Below are positions 1 to 5,416 of a stretch of DNA of 5,416 nucleotides, one piece after another. The stretch lies in contig JABCZE010000139.1 in NCBI GenBank assembly GCA_013289785.1, positions 1-5,416 of the forward strand. The letters run 5' to 3'. The DNA is from Vulcanimicrobiota bacterium. Lineage in GTDB: Bacteria; Vulcanimicrobiota; Vulcanimicrobiia; Vulcanimicrobiales; Vulcanimicrobiaceae. The notes beneath the pieces were generated by a model that was not told the origin of the DNA, did not search any database, and saw nothing but the letters and a program-made list of their open reading frames with translations. Both the position numbers and the translations under genes were made by a program. Each line of letters opens with the position of its first letter. The stretch's first letter is position 1.

Positions 1-1206
1 GTTCTCAGCTTCGTATTGAGCACGGTCTTTGGGCCGTGGAGCGTTTTGCCGCTATTGCCATTCGTGCTGCGTTTTCCCAACGGGGACGTGCTCGGGTGGC
101 GCCGCCGAATCGATCCTTTCGTGTGGGCGTTTCTCGCCCTGTCGTACGCGGTCTACGTCGTCGAGTGGCGGTCGTTTTTCGTTACGGAATCGCTTCCGAG
201 TTGGGACGTCGTTCCGAGCGCCATTATTCCTCTCGGTGCCTTTCTGCTCGCCGGATTGATCGTCGCAAAGAACGTCGCGATGGCGACGCCGAGCGACCGG
301 CAGCGCTGGAGCTTTCTGGCGATCGGGACGCTCGCATCCTTCGTAGCCTATGCGGTCTACTTCGTCCCCGGCGTTCCGTTTGCCGTCGGCCAGGTCGTCG
401 GTTTTGCCGTCGTCCTCATGCCGATTTGCATTGCGTATGCCGTCTTTAGGCTGCGGGTGCTCGACGTAAACTTCGTGCTCAACCGGGCGCTCGTGTACGG
501 CGTCTTGTCGATCGGCGTCGTAACGCTGGTCTCGATTTTGGATTGGGTGTTTTCGCGCGTGGTCGCGATCGGGCGCCTAGCGATCGGTTTCGAGCTGCTA
601 ACGGCGATCGGAATCGGCTTTCTGCTGGATCGCATCAACCGCGGCGTCGAGAGTTTTGTCGAATCCGTCTTCTTTCGGCGACGGCGGCTGGCCGAGCGAT
701 ACCTCCGGCGCGCCGCATCGGCACTCCCGTATGCAACCGACGAAGCTGCGATCGCAGACGGCTTGGTGCAAGTGCCGGTCGACGCGATCGATCTCGCAGC
801 CGCCGCACTTTACCGGCGGTCCGCCGGAGGGACCCGTTTCGAAGGGGTTGCAACCGCAAACCAAACGATGGTGGCGCCGCCTGGATTCGACGAGAACCAT
901 CTGCTCGTGCGCATGCTGCTCGCCGACGAAAAGGTCGTCTGGCTCGACGATCTGCGCACGCAACTCGATACCGAAAATGCGGCGATCTACACCCTGGCGA
1001 TGCCCGTGACGGTACGCCACGAGCTGGTTTCCTTTACGCTATACGGCGCGCACGCGAACGGCGCGGAACTCGATCCCGACGAAGTGGCTTTACTGGAGGA
1101 ACTCGCGGTGGAAGCGGCGCGAGCCTACGATCACGTCGAGGCCGTGCGCGTGCGCGAACGGTACGCGCAGTTTGCGGCGCCGCGGGCAGCGACGGAGCGC
1201 GGCTAA
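1..1206 (+). CDS. Multi-pass membrane protein with C-terminal GAF-like sensory domain (5' end missing)
   Basis: The frame is open from the first base, so this is the 3' part of a longer gene. A TTG at 16 could serve as a start but has no convincing ribosome site, and the frame stays open upstream. Counting residues from that TTG, hydrophobic segments lie near 9-20, 34-50, 69-86, 99-117, 121-143, 159-180 and 188-204. The stretch VLDVNFVLNRALVYGVLS (148-165) resembles the membrane-to-cytoplasm region of 7TM-type sensor histidine kinases. A basic linker with RRRR (221-224) follows, then a region of about 150 residues (230-380) whose alternating strands and helices look like a degenerate GAF domain, then a helical tail. 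No HisKA, HATPase, GGDEF or phosphatase domain follows. The protein therefore looks like a membrane sensor without an output domain, perhaps acting through a partner. The TAA stop is one base from the convergent regulator's stop. Membrane topology is fairly sure; the GAF assignment is inference. Confidence 0.75.
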   Translation, partial: VLSFVLSTVFGPWSVLPLLPFVLRFPNGDVLGWRRRIDPFVWAFLALSYAVYVVEWRSFFVTESLPSWDVVPSAIIPLGAFLLAGLIVAKNVAMATPSDRQRWSFLAIGTLASFVAYAVYFVPGVPFAVGQVVGFAVVLMPICIAYAVFRLRVLDVNFVLNRALVYGVLSIGVVTLVSILDWVFSRVVAIGRLAIGFELLTAIGIGFLLDRINRGVESFVESVFFRRRRLAERYLRRAASALPYATDEAAIADGLVQVPVDAIDLAAAALYRRSAGGTRFEGVATANQTMVAPPGFDENHLLVRMLLADEKVVWLDDLRTQLDTENAAIYTLAMPVTVRHELVSFTLYGAHANGAELDPDEVALLEELAVEAARAYDHVEAVRVRERYAQFAAPRAATERG

Positions 1207-1207
1207 A

Positions 1208-3982
1208 CTACGACGAGATTGTTTGCGATCGCGCGAGCAGCCGTCCGAGCTGTAAGCGCGATCGCAGATTCAATTTCTTAAGCGCCGACGAAACGTGCTT
1301 CTCCGCTGTGCGCGAGCTGATGTGCAGCAGTTGCGCGATCTCGTCATTCGAATGGCCGGAGGCCACGAGCCGCGCCACTTCCCGCTCGCGCGCGGAGAGA
1401 ACGCTAGAGATATCGTCGGGCCTCGCCACTTCGAGGCGACGCAAATCGCGAACGGCGCCAAGCCCGCGATACGTCTCCACGGCGCGCTTCGATTCACCGG
1501 CTACCTCGTACGCCCGCGCGGCGAGCCAAGGCCAGCCGATGGCCTCGAACAGGCCGGCCGCCGTACGTGCGTTGCCTTGAGGATCGGCGTCGACGAGACC
1601 GCGTTGCGCCGCGAAGGCATCGAAGAGCGCCAGCGCGGCCTTGTTCACGCGGTCCTGCGGACGCTGTGCCGCCGCTGCGAGCCGGTTTCGCATCGATGCA
1701 ACGGCATCGCTTCGGCCAAACTGCGCCGCGGCCAGGTAAGCAAAAAGAAAGCGGTGCGCGCCCGGAAGCACGTCGGCGATGCGCCCGATCCACGCCGCGG
1801 CCTCGTCGATATCACCGGCGATACCGAGCGCCCACGCGTAGGGGCCACCCAGCAGGCCGATCGCGAGCCGCATCCCGTGCTCGAGGCCGTAGCGAAGAAA
1901 CGACTCGGAGTCGTCGCGGCGCAGGCGCGCGTCGTCACCCGAACAAATCCCCAGCACGAAATTCGCGCTCTTCACGTGCACGAGAATGGCGTAGCTTTGG
2001 TAAGCACCCGCGGTATCGCGCAGCAAACTCGCCGCCGTCATAAAATCGCCTCGAAGCGTATGTTCGAATGCCGAAGCCGCCGAGACCAGTGCGCTGGAAG
2101 AATGCCGCTCCGGCTGCGGCGGCATCGCAGCATGCAAGTGTTCCCGTGCTAATTCGACTTCACCTAAACCAACGGCGTCGAGCGCGATTTGGCAGTGAGC
2201 GTGGCGTAGCCGCGAGTAGCCAACGTCTTCCAGCAGACGCGCGGCTTCAACTGTGCGACCGGCGTAAAGGCGCCATCGATCGATGTCACCATGCATTGCC
2301 GCGATCTTCAAACGAGCGAGGTACGTCTGCGTTGCGGTCATCGAGTCGGCGATCGGCTCGCGAATCTCGCTCAAAAATGAGAGTGCGGCTTCGTCGTCCA
2401 AGGCGGCGACGCAGTTATAGGCAATTCTCGCGCGGAATAAATCGAGACGCTCCGGCGGGAGCTTGAGGCGAACTGCTTCGATCGCTTGATGATAGACGGC
2501 GGTGGCTGCTCCAGCGTCGCCCGAGTTGTACAGCTGCGCGCCAAGCGCCGACGCGTTCTTTGCAAAGCCTTCGAAATCGCCCGTTCGCCAGTATAGCTCG
2601 CCGGCGTGGCGAAGCCGCTCGATTCCGGCGTTCAGTTGATTGAGCGACCCAAGCGAAACGCCGATCTTATGTACCAACGCGGGTTTACCGCCCCCACGAT
2701 CGGCGAGCGCGCGTTCGTAGTAGAAGACAGCATCGGCAAAAGCACCCATGGCGTGCGCGTGGTCGCCGGCCATCTCGTCGTACATTGCACCGCGCCGCAG
2801 GTCGCCCGCCCGCCGCCAATGGTGCGCGAGCTCCACGCTGGCCGCCGTCCGATCGGTTCGCCGTTCGAGTTCTTCTGCGATCGTTCGGTGAAGCGGACGC
2901 ACGCGTTCCGCGAGCAACTCGCCATATAAAACTTCCTGCGTCAAGGCATGGCGAAATGCGAGGTCTTTCGAATTGCCCGACTCGTCCTCGACCAACTGAA
3001 GCGTCCGGGCGTGTTCCAAGGCACTCAATACCAGTTCACGTTGTCCCTCGCACAGTGCTACGACGCGGTCGACGGAAAAGCGTTCGCCCAGCACGGCAGC
3101 AAACGACAGTACCGTGCGCTCCTCTTGGGAAAGCAGCGCCGCTCGTGCGAGAATGGCGCCTCGGATCGAAAGCGGCAACTCACGAGCTCGGGCTTTGGGA
3201 TCGCGCGTAAGTTCGCTCTTGAGCAGCTCTTCAGCGAAAAAAGGATTCCCTTGACTGCGCCGCACGATGCCGGCGATCGTTGCATTGTTCAGTGCTTCCC
3301 CATGGGGAACCGCTTGATCGATCAGCGCGCGAATGGACGATTCGTCTAAAGGCCCAAGGTTGAGATCCGTTACCGACCTCTTTGCCAGGAGGCTCGCAAA
3401 CTGAACGAGGCGCGGCGACGTCGGCCGAAGTTCGTCAGAGCGGTACGTCGCAACGAGCAGCAGCCGCCGGCGGTCGATGCGATCCGCCAAGTAGCTCAGG
3501 AATCCCAGCGTCGAACGATCGGCCCAATGAATGTCTTCGATGAGCAGAATAACCGTACCCCGGCGCGCGTAACGTTCGAAGGCGCCGTCGATTGCTTCGA
3601 AAAGCGCACCGACGGGCGGGGAACTTTCCGTTGCTTCCGCGTTGCGCTCGAACGTCAACCGCTCGACCAGCGCGTGAGCGGCAGAGTCGCGCGGGGTCGA
3701 GTTGCGGCGGTCGAGCTGCTGGAGCAAATCGCGGAGCGGGCCCAGCGGCGTTTGAACGAATTCGACGCAACGCGCAATTGCGAAGGTGGGTCGCCCGCTC
3801 CTGATCGTCGATTCGAAGTTGCGAAGCAAACAGGATTTTCCCACGCCGGCTTCGCCGCTCAACAGCACGATCTGGCCGCGGCCCTCGCCGGCCTCGCGCC
3901 GGCTCGCCACTAGTAGATCGCTTTCGTGGCGGCGGCCAATCAGCGCACTTCGAACCTCGGATCGGTCCGGCTTAAGTTTCAA
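1208..3982 (-). CDS. LAL-type LuxR-family transcriptional regulator (AAA ATPase, helical repeats, LuxR HTH)
   Basis: This 924-residue protein has the size and order of the large ATP-binding LuxR (LAL, MalT-like) regulators, cytoplasmic STAND-type activators thought to couple nucleotide and ligand binding to DNA binding. An IGRR motif (residues 15-18) opens the NTPase module. Walker A is GEAGVGKS (43-50). Walker B with its typical following motif is ILLIEDIHWAD (145-155). The middle, roughly 350-840, is Ala/Leu-rich and helical, consistent with degenerate TPR repeats. The C-terminus carries a LuxR helix-turn-helix from LSAREREVARLVASG (862 on), with recognition helix SSRTAEKHVSSALKKL (889-904). 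The reading frame extends upstream to an ATG at 4123, but that would overlap the divergent gene at 4101. I prefer the TTG at 3982, preceded by AGAGGA five bases away; a GTG at 4015 is an alternative. No ATG lies before Walker A downstream of 4101. The ligand and target genes cannot be read from the sequence. The divergent small-gene/sulfatase pair is a natural candidate target. Confidence 0.93.
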   Translation of the reverse strand: MKLKPDRSEVRSALIGRRHESDLLVASRREAGEGRGQIVLLSGEAGVGKSCLLRNFESTIRSGRPTFAIARCVEFVQTPLGPLRDLLQQLDRRNSTPRDSAAHALVERLTFERNAEATESSPPVGALFEAIDGAFERYARRGTVILLIEDIHWADRSTLGFLSYLADRIDRRRLLLVATYRSDELRPTSPRLVQFASLLAKRSVTDLNLGPLDESSIRALIDQAVPHGEALNNATIAGIVRRSQGNPFFAEELLKSELTRDPKARARELPLSIRGAILARAALLSQEERTVLSFAAVLGERFSVDRVVALCEGQRELVLSALEHARTLQLVEDESGNSKDLAFRHALTQEVLYGELLAERVRPLHRTIAEELERRTDRTAASVELAHHWRRAGDLRRGAMYDEMAGDHAHAMGAFADAVFYYERALADRGGGKPALVHKIGVSLGSLNQLNAGIERLRHAGELYWRTGDFEGFAKNASALGAQLYNSGDAGAATAVYHQAIEAVRLKLPPERLDLFRARIAYNCVAALDDEAALSFLSEIREPIADSMTATQTYLARLKIAAMHGDIDRWRLYAGRTVEAARLLEDVGYSRLRHAHCQIALDAVGLGEVELAREHLHAAMPPQPERHSSSALVSAASAFEHTLRGDFMTAASLLRDTAGAYQSYAILVHVKSANFVLGICSGDDARLRRDDSESFLRYGLEHGMRLAIGLLGGPYAWALGIAGDIDEAAAWIGRIADVLPGAHRFLFAYLAAAQFGRSDAVASMRNRLAAAAQRPQDRVNKAALALFDAFAAQRGLVDADPQGNARTAAGLFEAIGWPWLAARAYEVAGESKRAVETYRGLGAVRDLRRLEVARPDDISSVLSAREREVARLVASGHSNDEIAQLLHISSRTAEKHVSSALKKLNLRSRLQLGRLLARSQTISS
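1224..1266 (+). terminator. Nested inverted repeat, candidate terminator of the membrane sensor gene
   Basis: The arms tgcgatcgcgc (1224-1234) and gcgcgatcgca (1256-1266) are perfect 11-bp reverse complements. Inside the 21-base loop a second stem pairs cagc (1238-1241) with gctg (1249-1252) around a 7-base loop, with a 3x3 internal bulge between the stems. On the plus strand the stem is followed by gattcaatttctt, a weak T-rich tail, and it begins 18 bases after the sensor gene's TAA. This fits an intrinsic terminator of imperfect type. It also encodes about residues 906-920 of the convergent regulator, so the symmetry is embedded in coding sequence. Each arm contains the octamer palindrome GCGATCGC, so cruciform formation or a protein site is possible instead. 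Confidence 0.4.
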
Positions 3983-3985
3983 CGT

Positions 3986-3993
3986 CTTCCTCT
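3986..3993 (-). promoter_or_regulatory. Ribosome binding site deciding the TTG start of the LAL regulator
   Basis: On the minus strand the sequence reads taagaggaagacg immediately before the TTG whose first base is 3982. AGAGGA ends five bases before the start codon, a normal spacing. This supports the TTG over the further upstream GTG (4015) and ATG (4123), neither of which shows comparable complementarity to 16S rRNA. Confidence 0.55.
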
Positions 3994-4028
3994 TACTCCG
4001 GGAAACGTTCGGCACCCCGCCGGTATCC

Positions 4029-4047
4029 GCACAAGAACTCGTTGTGC
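4029..4047. promoter_or_regulatory. 6-7-6 inverted repeat in the divergent intergenic region, possible operator
   Basis: The arms gcacaa (4029-4034) and ttgtgc (4042-4047) are perfect reverse complements separated by seven bases. The dyad centre (4038) lies close to the midpoint of the 118-bp gap between the TTG at 3982 and the GTG at 4101, where a shared operator for divergent promoters would be expected. A single 6-bp dyad in a region this size can arise by chance, so support is weak. I could not identify convincing -35/-10 boxes on either strand. Confidence 0.25.
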
Positions 4048-4088
4048 CGTCGGCCAATCCAGTAATCCGAGCGCTGCGACGTGAGACG

Positions 4089-4096
4089 GGAGGTGA
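4089..4096 (+). promoter_or_regulatory. Strong Shine-Dalgarno site for the GTG start at 4101
   Basis: The sequence ggaggtga (4089-4096) is a perfect anti-16S match, four bases before the GTG codon. It fixes the start at 4101 even though the same frame is open for a further 315 bases upstream, where it only mirrors the antisense regulator. Confidence 0.8.
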
Positions 4097-4100
4097 AATC

Positions 4101-4676
4101 GTGCCGAAGGATGGCGGCATCATCGGAATATCGGACCACGGTGGTTGGGCGGTGCTGGTGACCGTGTCGCGCGCTGGGGCGCTCCTCGACCGCCGGCGCG
4201 TCGAACTCGTGGACGACAGCCTGCCGGCTCTTCCCCATCACCACGAGGGGCAGGGGCTCCCGGTGGATGAGGCGGTGGCTTTGGTCGAGCGCGTGCGCGC
4301 TTCGGCGGAGAGGCACGCGATGCTTGCGCTTGACGCCGTCACGCTGGCCGTGCCGCGCATTGCCGGCGTTGCCCTTCGCAGCCTCCCACAGCTTCCGCCC
4401 ACAATTCCCGAGCGGCTCAAGGACTACCGTGCGCGGAACGTTGCCGACTGGGTGATGTACCGCCAGGCCCTGGCGTCTGCGGCCGAGGCGCGCGGTTATC
4501 CAGTCCACTGGTACGACGCAAAGAAAGTATTGGACGAGGCAAGCGAGGTTTTGCGCGGCCGGAATTTCGACGCTTACTTTCTTAACGTGCGCAGGGCCGG
4601 GCCGCCATGGAACAAAGATCACAAGCTTGCAATGGCGGCAGCCATCGTCACAGGGAGCATAACGAGTTGGAAATGA
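4101..4676 (+). CDS. Conserved-looking hypothetical protein, 191 residues, coupled to a sulfatase gene
   Basis: I recognise the general look of this protein but know no assigned function. It has no signal peptide or membrane segment and should be cytoplasmic. The N-terminus is GGIIGISDHGGWAVLVTVS (5-23), a beta-strand carrying Asp12 and His13, followed by a second strand LLDRRRVELVD (28-38). Further landmarks are a triple histidine LPHHHEGQ (44-51), a helix VALVERVRASAERH (59-72), PPTIPERLKDYRARNVADW (99-117), a helix and strand YRQALASAAEARGYPVHWYD (120-139), and a C-terminal WNKDHKLAMAAAI (170-182). This order faintly recalls an RNase H/RuvC-like fold, including the late acidic residue at the head of the final helix; that is inference and could be wrong. 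The start is the GTG behind ggaggtga. The stop overlaps the sulfatase start as ATGA (4673-4676), so the two are probably one operon with coupled translation. Existence as a gene is well supported; function is open. Confidence 0.85.
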   Translation: MPKDGGIIGISDHGGWAVLVTVSRAGALLDRRRVELVDDSLPALPHHHEGQGLPVDEAVALVERVRASAERHAMLALDAVTLAVPRIAGVALRSLPQLPPTIPERLKDYRARNVADWVMYRQALASAAEARGYPVHWYDAKKVLDEASEVLRGRNFDAYFLNVRRAGPPWNKDHKLAMAAAIVTGSITSWK

Positions 4677-5416
4677 AACGCGAGCCGCGAGGCAAGTTTC
4701 TTACACGCTGCGCGCAGTTTTTGGCGAGCTTAGGTCTCTTGCGAGTTCGTCCCGAAAACGCAGTAGCGCAAAGCCTTGCGGGCGGTTCAGACCGCAGCGG
4801 CAAGCCGCCGTACAACATCGTCTTCATCATCGTCGACCAGCGGGTCGAAAAGCTGCTCGCGGGTTCCGACTATTCGCTGCCGGCTATGAAAGCGCTCGCG
4901 AGCCATGGCGTTACGTTCTCACAGCACTTTATCTCGGCGGCCCAGTGCTCGCCGTCGAGGGCGTCTTTCCTCACCGGTCAGCCGCCGCAAGTCACGGGCG
5001 TTATCGACCAGATGCAGTTCTCGTTCGTGAAGAGCCTGAATCCGGCGATGCCCAATATGGGGTCCGTCCTGAAAACGATGGGATATAAGACCGCTTACTT
5101 CGGAAAGTTCGAAATGGACAAGAGCATTCTCGACCCGAAGCCCAGCGTCAACTATGGCACCGCTGCCCAGGCTTACGGCTTCGATGTATTCAGCGCCGGC
5201 GGAGACATTGGCAGCACGCCGGATAGTGGCTACGACAACGACCCTTTTATCGCAGGCGAAAGCGTTCGGTATCTGCTCGAAAACGCTCCGGAGGCCCGAA
5301 AGACGGGCCAGCCGTTCTTCATGGTCGCGAGCTTCGTCAATCCGCACGACATCATGTACGGTGACGGCAACGTTCCCGGCCAACCCGAGGTGCAGAAGCC
5401 GGTGTTGCCGTCTGCG
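4673..5416 (+). CDS. Sulfatase-superfamily hydrolase (3' end missing)
   Basis: The frame runs 248 codons from the ATG without a stop to the window edge, about the first half of a typical sulfatase of 450-550 residues. The first metal-binding strand is NIVFIIVDQ (48-56); Asp-Gln instead of Asp-Asp is also usual in choline-sulfatase and phosphonate monoester hydrolase relatives. The activation signature is CSPSRASFLTG (92-102), where Cys92 would be oxidised to formylglycine and Arg96 would stabilise it. The second signature GYKTAYFGKFEM (137-148) keeps Lys145 but has Glu147 where a histidine is usual. The SFVNPHD motif (220-226) supplies the substrate-binding His225. The second metal-ligand pair lies beyond the window. 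The N-terminus has a short hydrophobic stretch (16-23) and AVA (30-32), possibly a poor signal peptide. The enzyme would hydrolyse a sulfate or phosphate/phosphonate ester; the substrate is unknown. It starts by ATGA overlap with the upstream gene. No formylglycine-generating enzyme is visible here. Confidence 0.92.
   Translation, partial: MKREPRGKFLTRCAQFLASLGLLRVRPENAVAQSLAGGSDRSGKPPYNIVFIIVDQRVEKLLAGSDYSLPAMKALASHGVTFSQHFISAAQCSPSRASFLTGQPPQVTGVIDQMQFSFVKSLNPAMPNMGSVLKTMGYKTAYFGKFEMDKSILDPKPSVNYGTAAQAYGFDVFSAGGDIGSTPDSGYDNDPFIAGESVRYLLENAPEARKTGQPFFMVASFVNPHDIMYGDGNVPGQPEVQKPVLPSA

Noticed and set aside
543..1580. 345-codon open frame on the plus strand across the ends of the sensor and regulator genes
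   Set aside because: It is Arg-rich with no recognisable domain and spans two well-supported genes in another frame or strand, a typical GC-rich shadow.
1295..2152. 285-codon plus-strand open frame inside the regulator
   Set aside because: It is antisense to the helical-repeat and HTH-coding part of the regulator, is Arg/His-rich, and resembles no family.
4042..4068. Possible -35/-10 pair ttgtgc and taatcc for the plus-strand operon
   Set aside because: The spacer is 15 bases and the -10 match is poor, so I do not call a promoter.
3786..4100. In-frame upstream extension of the 191-residue gene back to an ATG at 3786
   Set aside because: It lies antisense to the Walker A region of the regulator and reads as low-complexity mirror sequence. 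The strong ggaggtga site fixes the start at 4101.
3983..4123. Longer N-terminus of the regulator starting at ATG 4123 or GTG 4015
   Set aside because: The ATG version overlaps the start and ribosome site of the divergent gene. The added residues have no family character, and neither start has a ribosome site as good as that of the TTG at 3982. The GTG at 4015 stays possible.
3993..4622. 209-codon minus-strand open frame opposite the small gene
   Set aside because: It mirrors the 191-residue gene, which has a strong ribosome site and a coupled downstream gene. The antisense product shows no domain.
4820..4840. Asp-Gln instead of Asp-Asp at the first metal site of the sulfatase as an anomaly
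   Set aside because: Asp-Gln at this place is common in choline-sulfatase and phosphonate monoester hydrolase relatives, so it is not a defect.
4919..5383. 154-codon minus-strand open frame opposite the sulfatase
   Set aside because: It is antisense to the sulfatase signatures, which are unmistakable on the plus strand.

Overview
The window reads as bacterial chromosomal DNA of fairly high GC. It has dense, nearly gap-free coding, GTG and TTG starts, and Shine-Dalgarno sites. The left three quarters pairs a membrane/GAF-type sensor with a large ATP-binding LuxR regulator. This combination is common in environmental lineages such as Eremiobacterota, Chloroflexota or Actinomycetota. That placement is a guess from gene style only; no marker gene is present.

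Layout: (1) Positions 1-1206, plus strand: the 3' part of a gene for a multi-pass membrane protein ending in a GAF-like sensory domain. Its beginning lies outside the window. (2) Positions 1208-3982, minus strand: a complete 924-residue LAL-type (MalT/LuxR-like) transcriptional regulator with an N-terminal AAA/NTPase module, a long helical-repeat middle and a C-terminal LuxR helix-turn-helix. These two genes converge with one base between their stop codons. A strong nested inverted repeat just beyond the first stop may act as terminator for the sensor gene. (3) Positions 3983-4100: a 118-bp divergent intergenic region with Shine-Dalgarno sites for both flanking genes and a 6-7-6 dyad at its centre. 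(4) Positions 4101-4676, plus strand: a 191-residue soluble protein of no function known to me. (5) Positions 4673-5416, plus strand: the 5' part of a sulfatase-superfamily hydrolase with a perfect formylglycine signature, starting on an ATGA overlap with the preceding gene and running off the right edge.

The LAL regulator is divergent from the small-gene/sulfatase pair, so it could control that pair, itself, or neither. The pair looks like a translationally coupled operon. The points most worth a second look are the unassigned partner protein, which has faint RNase H-fold features, and the sulfatase's replacement of a normally conserved active-site histidine by glutamate. Another is the abrupt loss of the hexamer CGATCG, frequent to the left of the divergent region and absent to its right, which may mark a junction between DNA of different origin. 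I see no tRNA, rRNA, CRISPR array, insertion sequence or phage gene.
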